From: DATAZK01 sp965199805
GTDB taxonomy: Bacteria; Actinomycetota; Actinomycetes; Frankiales; Frankiaceae
DNA: 64,000 bases
Assembly (NCBI GenBank): GCA_965199805.1
Contig: CBDATO010000003.1
Location: 1,550,001-1,614,000, forward strand
Direction of reading: 5' to 3'
Each line of letters begins with the position of its first letter. Within the stretch, counting starts at the first letter, position 1. Below the pieces are notes generated by a model. That model was not told where the DNA came from. It saw only the letters and a program-made list of their open reading frames with translations, and did no database searches. Position numbers and translations under genes: made by a program. Positions 9,116-17,706 of the stretch are shown here, piece by piece.

Positions 9116-10234
9116 ATGGATCTGCGCGAACAGCCGGCGTCGTTCCGCACGGTCGCCTCGCCGTCGCCCGCCGGTCCGGCGAGCGACGCCGATGCCCGCC
9201 GCCGCCCGCTCGACAACCTCTCGCCGGCGTGGCGGCGCTGCTGGCACGCCGTCGCCCTCAGCACGGAGGTCGGACACGAGCCGGTCGCCGTACGGCTGCT
9301 CGGTGAGGCCTGGGTGCTGGTCCGGCTGGGCGCCGAGGCCGACGGCACGGGGGGTCGCGTCTCCGCCTTCCTCGACCGGTGCCCCCACCGGCTGGCCCCG
9401 CTGTCGGCCGGGCACGTCGAGGGCGAGACGCTGCGCTGCGGCTACCACGGCTGGGTCTTCGACGCGGCCGGCTCGTGCGTCTCCATCCCGGCCCTCGGCC
9501 CCGACGCCAACATCCCGCCGCGGGCCCGGGCGACGGCCGCAGCCGGCGTGCAGGAGCGCTACGGCCTGATCTGGATCGCCCCCGAGGAGCCGGTCTGCGA
9601 CCTGCACGACTTCCCGGAGTGGGACGCCCCGGGCTTCGACCGCATCTGGTCGTCGGTCGTGCGTACGCCGGTCAGCGCCGTCCAGCTCGTCGACAACTTC
9701 CTCGACGCGTCGCACTTCCCGTTCGTGCACACCGCCACGTTCGGCACCGACGAGGCGGCGCGGGTCGTCGACCGCGGCATCGAGCGCGACGGCTGGGTGG
9801 TGCGCACCGTCTTCGACACCTGGTACCGCAACTTCGACGACCCGCTCGCCGGCACCGAGCACGCCGAGGTGCAGCCGCAGGTGCTGCTCAAGCAGGGCGA
9901 CGCCGGACTCACCGTCTATCTCCGGCTGACCTTCCCGATCACCGGCTCGACGCTCGCCATCCTCTTCTGCTGCCAGCCGGAGACGGCCACGTCGACCCGG
10001 ATCTACAAGCTGATCGCCCGCGACGACTACGCCGGTGACGCGGCACGCATCGAGCAGTGCATCGCCGACGAGGACCTCATCCTCGCCGAGGACCTCGCGA
10101 TCCTGGAGCGCTACGAGCGCATGGAGATCCACCTCGACCCGCGCCGCGAGCTGCACACCAAGGCCGACCGGCTCTCCGTCGAGTGGCGCCGGGTGCTCGG
10201 CGACCTCGTCGCACTGCCCGGCCGACCGGACTGA
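9116..10234 (+). CDS. Rieske [2Fe-2S] aromatic-ring-hydroxylating-type oxygenase
   Basis: A 372-residue terminal oxygenase component. The Rieske cluster ligands lie in CPHRLAPLSAGH...LRCGYHGWVF (C-x-H then C-x2-H) at about residues 88-112, and the mononuclear iron site is marked by DNFLDASHFPFVH near 195-207. It resembles vanillate-demethylase and phenylpropionate-dioxygenase alpha-like proteins; no reductase or ferredoxin gene is adjacent, so electrons must come from elsewhere. ATG 9116 is preferred because of the leaderless -10 element; ATG 9092 is an alternative that adds 8 residues. Confidence 0.9.
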   Translation: MDLREQPASFRTVASPSPAGPASDADARRRPLDNLSPAWRRCWHAVALSTEVGHEPVAVRLLGEAWVLVRLGAEADGTGGRVSAFLDRCPHRLAPLSAGHVEGETLRCGYHGWVFDAAGSCVSIPALGPDANIPPRARATAAAGVQERYGLIWIAPEEPVCDLHDFPEWDAPGFDRIWSSVVRTPVSAVQLVDNFLDASHFPFVHTATFGTDEAARVVDRGIERDGWVVRTVFDTWYRNFDDPLAGTEHAEVQPQVLLKQGDAGLTVYLRLTFPITGSTLAILFCCQPETATSTRIYKLIARDDYAGDAARIEQCIADEDLILAEDLAILERYERMEIHLDPRRELHTKADRLSVEWRRVLGDLVALPGRPD

Positions 10235-10303
10235 CCTGTCTGTTCGACACCGCTGGCCGGCTCCCGCCGGTCAGTCGACCCCGCCCCCGTGGAGGAAGAC
10301 CGT

Positions 10304-11449
10304 ATGCCCGGACCGCACGACAGCCGTCTGCCGCGCCCCTCGGCGCTCCGTCGCCCGCTGGACCGCCGCCAGTTCCTGCACCGCGGCCTGGCCTTCTCCG
10401 CCGGGGTCGCCGCGCTCGGCGCCGGCGGGACGACGATGCTCTCCGCCTGCGGGAGCAGCAGCGGAGGCGGCAGCGAGCCGTCCGGCTCGGCCGGGGGCTC
10501 GTCGGGTGCCGACCTCGGCACCCTCGCGTACCAGCTGTCGTGGATCAAGAACGTCGAGTTCGCCGGGCAGTACTACGCCGACTCGAAGGGCTACTACAAG
10601 CAGGAGGGCTTCTCCTCGGTCGACCTGCTCTCCGGTGGCCCGACCGTCGCCCAGGACGCCATCGTCGCGTCAGGCAAGGCACTGGTCGGGCTCTCCTCAC
10701 CTGACATCACCGCCCCCGCGGTGCTCAAGGGCTCGAACACGATCATCATCGCGGCGCTCTTCCAGAAGAACCCTTTCTGCGTGATGTCGCTGGCCAAGAA
10801 GCCGCTCACGGACCCGAAGGCGATGATCGGCAAGAAGATCGGCGTCCAGGCGGTGAACTCCTCCGTGTTCACCTCCTTCCTCAAGGCCAACGGCCTGAGC
10901 CCCGACCAGCTGACGATCGTGCCGGTGCAGTTCGACCCGACCCCGCTCGCCAACGGTCAGGTCGACGGCTGGTTCTCCTTCGTCACCAACGAGCCGAACC
11001 TGCTCGAGGTCAAGGGCGTCCAGACCAAGACCTTCCTGCTGAACGACTACAACTACCCGCTGGTCTCACAGGTCTACGTGGTGCCGAAGTCGGCGCTCGA
11101 CTCCAAGCGCGACGTGCTCAAGGGTCTGCTCAAGGCCGACATCATGGGCTGGCACGACGCCCTGAAGGACCCGATGGGCGGCGCCGAGCTCGCCGTGAAC
11201 ACCTACGGCAAGAGCCTCGGCCTGACCGTCGAGGAGCAGACCCTCGAATCCAAGGCGCAGAACGAGCTGATCCTCGATGCGCGGACCAAGACCGACGGCA
11301 TCATGACGATGACCGGCGAGATGATCGAGGAGAACATCAAGACGCTCGCCCTCGGCGGGCTCACCATCACCGCCGACAAGCTCTTCGACCTGTCGGTGCT
11401 GGCCGAGGTCTACAAGGAGAGCCCGGAGCTCAAGACGAGCCCGGTCTGA
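10304..11449 (+). CDS. NMT1/THI5-like ABC substrate-binding lipoprotein
   Basis: A 381-residue extracytoplasmic binding protein. The N-terminus carries a twin-arginine motif (DRRQFLHRG) and a lipobox ending LSAC near residue 46, so it is probably Tat-exported and lipid-anchored. The body is NMT1-like: LAYQLSWIKNVEFAGQYYADSKGYY begins the ligand-binding lobe, as in proteins that bind pyrimidines, sulfonates or nitrate-type substrates. ATG 10304 is chosen because GGAGGAAG lies 5 bases upstream. No permease or ATPase gene accompanies it, so it is an orphan or works with a transporter elsewhere. It ends 3 bases from the convergent DUF916-like gene. Confidence 0.9.
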   Translation: MPGPHDSRLPRPSALRRPLDRRQFLHRGLAFSAGVAALGAGGTTMLSACGSSSGGGSEPSGSAGGSSGADLGTLAYQLSWIKNVEFAGQYYADSKGYYKQEGFSSVDLLSGGPTVAQDAIVASGKALVGLSSPDITAPAVLKGSNTIIIAALFQKNPFCVMSLAKKPLTDPKAMIGKKIGVQAVNSSVFTSFLKANGLSPDQLTIVPVQFDPTPLANGQVDGWFSFVTNEPNLLEVKGVQTKTFLLNDYNYPLVSQVYVVPKSALDSKRDVLKGLLKADIMGWHDALKDPMGGAELAVNTYGKSLGLTVEEQTLESKAQNELILDARTKTDGIMTMTGEMIEENIKTLALGGLTITADKLFDLSVLAEVYKESPELKTSPV

Positions 11450-11452
11450 TCA

Positions 11453-12613
11453 TCAACCGGGCAGCTTGACCGCATCGGCGTCGACGGCCTCACGGATCGC
11501 ATCCTGGTCCGTGAGGTCGATCGCGTTCGGCTCCTTATTCTCCCCCGCGTCGGTGCGGGCCTTCTCGACGGCGGCGGCGATCGCGGCCTGCACCTTCTCC
11601 GCCCGGCTGCGGCGCAGTCGTAGGTAGCCGAGGACGAGCAACACGAGGACGACGACGAGCAGCAGCTGACTCCACGGCCAGGCCCAGGTCGAGGCACTCG
11701 CCGACGCGGCGGCGACGGTCAGCGGCGGCTGGTCACCGGAGGCGAAGGGCTGCAGCGTCACCGCTGCCTCGAGCTGCGTGGTGGGCCAGACGCCCTGCAC
11801 CGTGGCACTGCGCCGCACGGTGTCACCGGGGAGCAGCTCGGGCAGGTCGGCGAGCACGGCGGAGGTCGTCACGGCACCGAACGGGCCGGAGACCGTGACG
11901 CCCTGGTGGGCGGCCAGCCGTACGTTGCCGGTGTTGGTGACCGTGTACGTCACGGTGCTGCTGCCGCCGGACGCCGGGTTGGCGGAGCCGTCGAAGCTCG
12001 CCTTGACGTCGCTCACGCCGAGCCCGGGCTTGAGGTCACCGGTCACGCGCAGGTAGAGCCGCGAGCCGAGCCGGCGATCGAGGGAGACGGTGCCCGAGCC
12101 CTCCGTCACCAGCGACGTCACGACGCCGCCGGTGTGGTCACCGGGGGTGGCGTTCGCCGGCACCGTGACGGTGAAGGGGATGATCGCCGATTGCTGCGGC
12201 GCCAACGTGAGCTGCCGGGTCCTGACGGTGGTCCAGGCGCCGACGTCGGTCGGCTTGCGGTTCGCCGGCAGCAGGTCGAGGTTGCCGTTCGAGGTGGTGA
12301 AGGCGTCGCTCGCGTACACGTTCAGGGTGATGGGTGTACTCGAGCGGTTCACCACCGCCATCGCGTCGGTCAGGCTGGTGCCGGGGGCCAACGTGTACGC
12401 GTAGTGCGAGCGTCCCTTGCCGATGCTCGTGTCCGCCGGCGCCGAAGCCCAGGTCACCTGACCGGCGGACTCGGCAGCCGCGGCGGATCCGGCGGGGAGC
12501 AGCAGCGCCAGGAGCAGACCGACCGCGAGGAGGAACAACGTCCAGCTGCGGGTGCTGGCACGAGCTGCGTGCCTGTGGCAGCCGCGCGACGGGGTCGGGG
12601 TCAGCGGGGTCAT
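11453..12613 (-). CDS. DUF916/WxL-associated-type membrane protein
   Basis: A 386-residue exported protein: signal peptide (residues ~20-47), two Ig-like beta domains (about 50-180 and 185-305), one transmembrane helix (SQLLLVVVLVLLVLGYL, near 315-331) and a charged cytosolic tail. The N-terminal domain (YAYTLAPGTSLTDAMAVVNRS, then TVPANATPGDHTGGVV) matches the DUF916-type peptidoglycan-binding proteins known as partners of WxL proteins in Firmicutes. The upstream gene encodes a protein with a WxL-like C-terminus, so the pair may form a surface complex beside the heme-uptake genes. GGAGAACA precedes the ATG. Confidence 0.72.
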   Translation of the reverse strand: MTPLTPTPSRGCHRHAARASTRSWTLFLLAVGLLLALLLPAGSAAAAESAGQVTWASAPADTSIGKGRSHYAYTLAPGTSLTDAMAVVNRSSTPITLNVYASDAFTTSNGNLDLLPANRKPTDVGAWTTVRTRQLTLAPQQSAIIPFTVTVPANATPGDHTGGVVTSLVTEGSGTVSLDRRLGSRLYLRVTGDLKPGLGVSDVKASFDGSANPASGGSSTVTYTVTNTGNVRLAAHQGVTVSGPFGAVTTSAVLADLPELLPGDTVRRSATVQGVWPTTQLEAAVTLQPFASGDQPPLTVAAASASASTWAWPWSQLLLVVVLVLLVLGYLRLRRSRAEKVQAAIAAAVEKARTDAGENKEPNAIDLTDQDAIREAVDADAVKLPG

Positions 12614-12686
12614 GTCTGTTCTCCGTCGGCGATGGCGTGGGTCGGGAAGGGTGTCGGCTGGGGCAGGACGTGCAGGTGGAGCGCGA

Positions 12687-12732
12687 CCCGGTGCGGCACC
12701 CGCCCGTGACGGGAGGGCGAGGCCGCACCGGG
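12687..12732 (-). terminator. Hairpin terminator
   Basis: An 11-bp perfect stem (CCCGGTGCGGC / GCCGCACCGGG) encloses a smaller CCCGT/ACGGG hairpin. It lies just after the stop of the HtaA-Ig-WxL gene and before the DUF916-like gene on the same strand. There is no strong U-tract, so it may attenuate rather than fully stop transcription. Confidence 0.5.
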
Positions 12733-12740
12733 CCGGTCGA

Positions 12741-14465
12741 TCAGCTGAGCGCGGTGAGCGTCAGCGTGGTGGTGTAGGTACCGGCAGCGGTCTCAGCGGG
12801 GACCTTGAGGCTCAGGTCGGCGCCGAGGGTTCCCGTGCCCTTCGGGTGGCCCGCGGTCGCCGAACCCAGCGTCGCGGAGTCCTTCAGCCCGTTGCCGCTG
12901 TCGATGCCCGGCGCCACGGCGGCACCGGCCGTCGCTCCGGCACCGGCGACGGTGACCTTCGGGGTCCAGCCGAGGTACTTGCCCGACAGGCCGTTGGTGA
13001 AGTCACCGACCTGGCCGGCGATCGACCACACCGGTGCACCCGCGCGGGTGTCGGTGACCTTGACCGGCTTGAGCTGGCCGGTCGACTCCAGGTAGGTGCC
13101 CTTGTTCTGGGCGGTCGTCATGACGACGGCGCGGTCGGTCGCGTCGATGGTCCAGGCGAATTCACCGACGGCCTCGGGCACGGTCGCCGTGATCGTCTGG
13201 GTGTCGCTGTCGGTCGGGTCCGGGTCCGGCGGCGGGGTCGTGGTCACCGTGATGGTGGCCTCGTTGGTGGTGGCCGTCCCGACGGAGTTCGTGAAGACCG
13301 CCCGCACCTTCATGCCGTTGTAGCCGGCTGCGTGGATGGTCGCGTTCCACGTGGTCGAGGTGGCACCGGGGTAGTTGACCCAGGTGGTCGTGCCGGGCGA
13401 GAGCACCTGCCACTGCACCGTCGGGGTCGGGGTGCCGCTGGCCGCAGCCGTGAAGGCCACCGTGCCGCCGACCTGACCCGAACCGTTCTGCGGCTGGGTG
13501 GTGACGGCGGGCGCGGTGTTGGTCGGCGTGCCGGCCGCGGTGTAGGCCACCGACAGCGGGGTCGCCGGCTTGGCGGCGTCACGCGAACCGCCCGAGCTGT
13601 ACCAGTACGACGACTGGCCGGTCAGCAGCTGGAAGTTGACGAAGCTCTGCGGGAAGGAACCGAACGTCGCCCCGCTGCCTGCCTGCTGGGTGTTGCTGGC
13701 CGGGATGGTGACGGCGACACCGGAGTACGCCGGTGTGACCGTGATGCCGGATGCGCTGACCGTGACGTTCTTCAGGGTCGCGAGGGTGACCGTGCGCGGC
13801 GCGATGGTGGTCCACTTGGTGGTGTCGGCCTGGTCGGTGCCGTAGCCCGAGACGGTGGCGGTCAGGGTGCCGGTGCCGTCCGTGTTCACGGTCAGCGCCG
13901 GGTCCTTGGCCGACCAGTACGTGAGGCCGCCGTAGAAGGCGGACGTGAACGAGCCGGTCCACGAGATCGCCGCGGTGTTGGCCGCCACGTCGACGGTGCC
14001 GCTGCCCTTGGCGAACGTGACGCGGTTGCCCGTGAGCGAGGTCGCCGACGCCGGGTTGGCCGGCGTACCGGCCGGGGTCTGGCACTTGGTCGCCCAGGTC
14101 GGGGCGACGAAGGCGCCGGACGCGTTCGGCTTCTCGATGGTGACGTCGCCGGCCACGCTCTTGTAGAAGCCGTCGCCCTCGGTCCATGCCCGGCTGGAGC
14201 CGGTGTCACCGGCGGTGCCGGCGGACAGGAAGTTGCAGCTGCCGTTGAAGGCACCGCCGCCCTGCTCGCCGCTGAGACCCCATGCCAGGGTGACATCGCT
14301 GACCGTGGCCGACGCCGCGGAGGCGGTCCCCCCGGCGGCGAGCACGGTCGTCGCCGCGACGGCCGTGACCGCGAGTCCGGTGATCGCGCGACGTCCGAGC
14401 CCACGACCGTGACCGGCCTCGGAAGACGTGGCACTGCGCTTATCGCGCACATGGAATTGGTACAT
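12741..14465 (-). CDS. Secreted HtaA-domain protein with Ig-like and WxL-like domains
   Basis: A 574-residue exported protein. After the signal peptide (to about residue 50) comes an HtaA-type heme-binding domain starting VTLAWGLSGEQGGGAFNG and running to about 270 (LTYWSAKDPALTV...). An Ig-like domain (about 315-400, PAVTTQPQNGSGQVGGTVAF), a Pro/Asp linker (PPPDPDPTDSD) and a ~150-residue C-terminal domain with PVWSIAGQVGDF, KYLGWTPKV and a terminal TYTTTLTLTALS follow. The last domain resembles WxL cell-wall domains, though the final Trp is replaced. No LPxTG or C-terminal helix is present. ATG 14465 is chosen because AGGAAAG lies 11 bases upstream and the signal peptide then starts normally. 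Confidence 0.78.
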   Translation of the reverse strand: MYQFHVRDKRSATSSEAGHGRGLGRRAITGLAVTAVAATTVLAAGGTASAASATVSDVTLAWGLSGEQGGGAFNGSCNFLSAGTAGDTGSSRAWTEGDGFYKSVAGDVTIEKPNASGAFVAPTWATKCQTPAGTPANPASATSLTGNRVTFAKGSGTVDVAANTAAISWTGSFTSAFYGGLTYWSAKDPALTVNTDGTGTLTATVSGYGTDQADTTKWTTIAPRTVTLATLKNVTVSASGITVTPAYSGVAVTIPASNTQQAGSGATFGSFPQSFVNFQLLTGQSSYWYSSGGSRDAAKPATPLSVAYTAAGTPTNTAPAVTTQPQNGSGQVGGTVAFTAAASGTPTPTVQWQVLSPGTTTWVNYPGATSTTWNATIHAAGYNGMKVRAVFTNSVGTATTNEATITVTTTPPPDPDPTDSDTQTITATVPEAVGEFAWTIDATDRAVVMTTAQNKGTYLESTGQLKPVKVTDTRAGAPVWSIAGQVGDFTNGLSGKYLGWTPKVTVAGAGATAGAAVAPGIDSGNGLKDSATLGSATAGHPKGTGTLGADLSLKVPAETAAGTYTTTLTLTALS

Positions 14466-14492
14466 TTCTTGTTCTTTCCTGTCGGGAAGAGG

Positions 14493-14587
14493 CGGTGCCG
14501 CGTCTTCGCGGCACCGTTTTCCGGCCTTCAGCCGCAAGCGGCTTCGGGACCGGTGTCGGGCGGCGGCCGGGCATGCAGGCCCGGCCG
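14493..14587 (-). promoter_or_regulatory. Hairpins between heme oxygenase and the HtaA-WxL gene
   Basis: Two strong stems lie in this 183-base gap: 14493-14516 (10 bp, CGGTGCCGCG / CGCGGCACCG with a 4-base loop, TTTT on the + side) and 14564-14587 (9 bp, CGGCCGGGC / GCCCGGCCG). On the transcribed minus strand they follow heme oxygenase and precede the next ribosome-binding site, so they may end the hmu transcript or modulate read-through. A promoter for the downstream pair is likely here, but I see no clear -10/-35. Confidence 0.45.
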
Positions 14588-14647
14588 TCTACCCGTGGGG
14601 TGGTCCGGCGCTCACGTCGGGGCAGCGCAAGACCCTGCGAGCAGCGC

Positions 14648-15364
14648 TCAGGCACCCCCCTCCGTGGGGGAGGCCTGCTGCGGCAACTGCAGATCGATGG
14701 TCGCCAGGTCGGCGAAGACGGCGGAGTTGAACTCGAAGGCGCGTACGGCCTCGGCGACCATCCGCTCGCCCTCCTCCGCGGGCAGCACGACCTCGTCGAG
14801 CAGTGCCCGGTAGCGGTCGCGGAACGGCTTGAGCTTCGGGACGGCCTCGAAGACGTAGAAGTTGCCCGCCTGCACGCCGACCTCGCCGTAGTGCTGCTGC
14901 AGCCGCTGCCGGATGATCTGCCCGCCGGACAGGTCACCCAGGTAGCGCACGTAGTGATGGGCCACGAAGCCGGCGGGCCAGGTGCCGGCGACGTCCGCGA
15001 GATGGGACACGTAGCGCTCGGTGGCGGGCAGGCGCAGCCGGCGGGCCGCAGGCGCCCAGTCGGGGCCGAGCAGGTGGGCCAGGTCGCGCTCCAGCGCCGG
15101 CACCCGGGTGAGCTCGGGCAGCACGAAGGGTCCCGCGACCGGGTCGGTGCGCCAGCGGTCGGCCGCGTGCTCCAGCGCCGAGTAGATGGCGTGGTTCTGC
15201 GCCACCATCGCGGTGTAGGCCGCGACGGGCAGCTCCCCCGCCATCAGCCGGGCGACGAAGCCGGCGTTCTCGGCGTCGTCGTGGGCGCTCCGGGTGCGGG
15301 CGCGTAGCCGGTCCGAGAGGCGTCCCTCCGAGAGCTCCGGGCGGTCATCCTGCACGACGGTCAT
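14648..15364 (-). CDS. hmuO: Heme oxygenase (biliverdin-forming)
   Basis: A 238-residue heme oxygenase that opens the heme ring, releasing iron, CO and biliverdin in the cytosol. The proximal heme-ligand His is in ARTRSAHDDAEN near residue 27 and the distal-helix signature YLGDLSGGQ is intact. ATG 15364 is preferred to a longer frame because it overlaps the stop of the preceding HtaA gene as ATGA, implying coupled translation, and because the family N-terminus begins just after it. It is the last gene of the contiguous hmuTUV run and supplies the iron-release step for imported heme. Confidence 0.95.
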   Translation of the reverse strand: MTVVQDDRPELSEGRLSDRLRARTRSAHDDAENAGFVARLMAGELPVAAYTAMVAQNHAIYSALEHAADRWRTDPVAGPFVLPELTRVPALERDLAHLLGPDWAPAARRLRLPATERYVSHLADVAGTWPAGFVAHHYVRYLGDLSGGQIIRQRLQQHYGEVGVQAGNFYVFEAVPKLKPFRDRYRALLDEVVLPAEEGERMVAEAVRAFEFNSAVFADLATIDLQLPQQASPTEGGA

Positions 15365-17706
15365 CGCTTCTCTCCAGCTGGTACGGGGCGCCGCCGGGTG
15401 GCGGCGGTGAGGAAAAGGAGTCCGGCTGCACACGCGCACGCTGCCACGGCAAGGGCGTCCTGCAGGTCGAAGCCGGTGAAGGGCAGGGCATCGGCGACCG
15501 CGTCGGCGCCGGCGCCGTCCGTGTCATCGGCGTCGCCACGGAAGGTGACGTCGGGGATGAGGCTGTCGTTGCCGGTGTCGGCCGGGTCGTCGGTATTCGC
15601 CGGGGTGACGCCGGCCTGGTCACCGTTACCGCTACCCGCACATCCCGCGAGGAGCACGGTGGCGTCGTCCAGGGCCTGGCCCTTCTGGTAGAAGGCGCTG
15701 CCGTTGAGCTGGAAGGCCTGCGTGTCGAGCAACGTCGCCTGCAGGGCGCGGGTGGTCCCGTTCGCGCTCGTCACCGGCGCAGCGGCGGTGAGCGAGGCGA
15801 GGGCGATGCCGGTGCGGGCGCTGGTGCTCGCCGCCGCCCCGGGAGGCGTGTTGGTCAGGGTGACGTCGGCGTACAGGGTGCCGGTGCCGCCCTTGACCGT
15901 GACCTTCGGGTTGGCGATGACCATGACGAAGTAGTGCGCCGGGTAGCGCAGCTCGACGGAGCCGCCGTACCGGACGGTGAAGTCGGTCGCGGAGCCGTAC
16001 GTCACGGTGGACGCGAAGGGGAAGCGGTAGGCGCCGCTGTTCGCCTTGCCGGCGATGGCCAGGTCCTGCGCCAGGATCGACGCGCCGCTGCTCGCCGTGA
16101 TCGAGGTCCCGCTCGCGCCGGCCACGTACGACCGGAAGCTGCGCTTGAAGCCCCAGACCAGGTTGCCGCCCGTCACCGAGCTGGTCGGGGTGCAGCTCGC
16201 GGCGGCGACCGGCTGGGCCACCACGGCCGCCGCAGCAGGAAGCAAGGCGGGAGCCTGCCCGGCGGCGACGAACGCCCGAGCCGGGGCGGACCGGGTGCCG
16301 GCTGCGCTCGGCGCGGCCGGAAGGGTGTTCGACCGTGAGGTCACGGTCAGCGGCGTGACGGTCAGCGGCGTGACGGTCAGCGCACTGCTGGCGGTCGCCC
16401 CGGAGGTCGCTCCCGTCAGCACCAGGTGGTGACTCCCGGCCGGCACGTTCAACGGAATGGTGCGACTGGAAGAGACGACACCCTTGGCGTCGGCGGTCAG
16501 GGACGCGAGCTCGACGGGGTCGGAGTACATGACAGCACGCACCGTCTCCCCCGGGGCGAAGCCGCCCGCGGTGAAGGCGACCGACGACCCCTTGCTCGCC
16601 GTGCCCTGCGCCAGGACGAGCCGGCCGCCCGATGCCGGTGCAGCTGACGCAGACGGCGCAGTCGGCGCCGGCGTGACGGACGGGGTGAACGTCGGTACGG
16701 CAGCCGGGGCGGCCGGGCTCACGGCCGGCGTCGGCGTTGCCGAGGCGGCGGGCGCGTTGGTGACCGGAGCAGCGGCCCGGACGGTGACGGCGGCCGCGGT
16801 GGTGCGGTAGCCGACGGTCAGCGCCGCAGCCTTCTTGGCGGGGTCACGGGTGCCACCGGAGGTGAACCAATAGGAGGACTGGCCGGTGCGCTGGGCGAAG
16901 TCGACGAAGCTCTGCGGGAAGGCGCCCCAGTACGCGGTGTTGGCCGCCGTCTTCGCCGCCTGCGGCGTCGACCCGGACGGCACCGCCACCTTCACGCCGA
17001 CGTAGTTCGGCGTGACCGTGAAGCCGGTCGCGGTGAGCCTGACTCCCCGCAGGTTGGCCAGCGTGATGGTGCGCGGCGCGAGCGCGACCCACTTGCCGGG
17101 GTTGTCGCGGTCGGCGCCGTAGCCCGAGGCGGTGGCGGTCAGCACTGCGGTGCGGTCGGCCTTCACCGTCAGCACCGGGTTGGCGGCGGTCCAGTAGGTC
17201 AGCCCGCCGTAGAAGACCGAGGTGACCGAGCCGGTCCAGCGCAGGGTGGCGGTGTTGGCGGTGCGGTTGACCGTGCCGGTGCCGGCCTTGAACACGACCC
17301 GGTTCCTCGTCAGCGAGGTGGCTGACGCGGAGCTCACGGGTGTGCCCTGCGGCGTCTGGCACTTGGTGGCCCAGGTGGGGCGCACGTACGCGCCCGCCGC
17401 GTTGGGCTTGTCGACGGTCACGTTGCCCGCAACCGTCTTGTAGAAGCCGTCCGCCGCCGTCCACAGCCGGCTGGAGCCCGTGTTGCCGGCCTTGCCGGCG
17501 GACAGGAAGTTGCAGCCGCCGAAGAAGGCGCCGCCGCCCTGCTCACCGCTGAAGCCCCAGGCGAGCGTCGCGTTGGTCACCGCCGTGGGGGTTGCTGCGG
17601 CGGCCGCCGGTGTGGCGCCGGCCACGAGGGAGCCGGCGGCGGCGAGGCCCGCGGCCAACGCTCCGGCGACGCCCCGACGCAGGCGCAGGCTCGTCCGGCC
17701 GGTCAC
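15361..17706 (-). CDS. htaA: Sortase-anchored cell-wall hemophore with two HtaA domains
   Basis: A 781-residue surface protein. Signal peptide (to about 40), HtaA domain 1 from NATLAWGFSGEQGGG to about 280, a Pro/Ala/Thr-rich linker, an Ig-like segment (SSVAFTAGGFAPGETVRAVMY), then HtaA domain 2 from GGNLVWGFKRSFRSYV. The C-terminus has LPFTG, a hydrophobic helix and the basic tail RRRPVPAGEKR: a complete sortase signal. HtaA domains bind heme through a conserved Tyr/His pair in Corynebacterium. GTG 17706 is chosen because it overlaps the upstream stop (GTGA). A 15-base unit is repeated about three times near 16338-16382, encoding LTVTPLTVTPLTV. It should pass heme to HmuT. Confidence 0.9.
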   Translation of the reverse strand: MTGRTSLRLRRGVAGALAAGLAAAGSLVAGATPAAAAATPTAVTNATLAWGFSGEQGGGAFFGGCNFLSAGKAGNTGSSRLWTAADGFYKTVAGNVTVDKPNAAGAYVRPTWATKCQTPQGTPVSSASATSLTRNRVVFKAGTGTVNRTANTATLRWTGSVTSVFYGGLTYWTAANPVLTVKADRTAVLTATASGYGADRDNPGKWVALAPRTITLANLRGVRLTATGFTVTPNYVGVKVAVPSGSTPQAAKTAANTAYWGAFPQSFVDFAQRTGQSSYWFTSGGTRDPAKKAAALTVGYRTTAAAVTVRAAAPVTNAPAASATPTPAVSPAAPAAVPTFTPSVTPAPTAPSASAAPASGGRLVLAQGTASKGSSVAFTAGGFAPGETVRAVMYSDPVELASLTADAKGVVSSSRTIPLNVPAGSHHLVLTGATSGATASSALTVTPLTVTPLTVTSRSNTLPAAPSAAGTRSAPARAFVAAGQAPALLPAAAAVVAQPVAAASCTPTSSVTGGNLVWGFKRSFRSYVAGASGTSITASSGASILAQDLAIAGKANSGAYRFPFASTVTYGSATDFTVRYGGSVELRYPAHYFVMVIANPKVTVKGGTGTLYADVTLTNTPPGAAASTSARTGIALASLTAAAPVTSANGTTRALQATLLDTQAFQLNGSAFYQKGQALDDATVLLAGCAGSGNGDQAGVTPANTDDPADTGNDSLIPDVTFRGDADDTDGAGADAVADALPFTGFDLQDALAVAACACAAGLLFLTAATRRRPVPAGEKR

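Noticed and set aside
12552..14813. A 753-codon plus-strand open frame
   Set aside because: Antisense to the HtaA-Ig-WxL gene, which has a signal peptide and recognisable domains; the frame is compositionally artificial.
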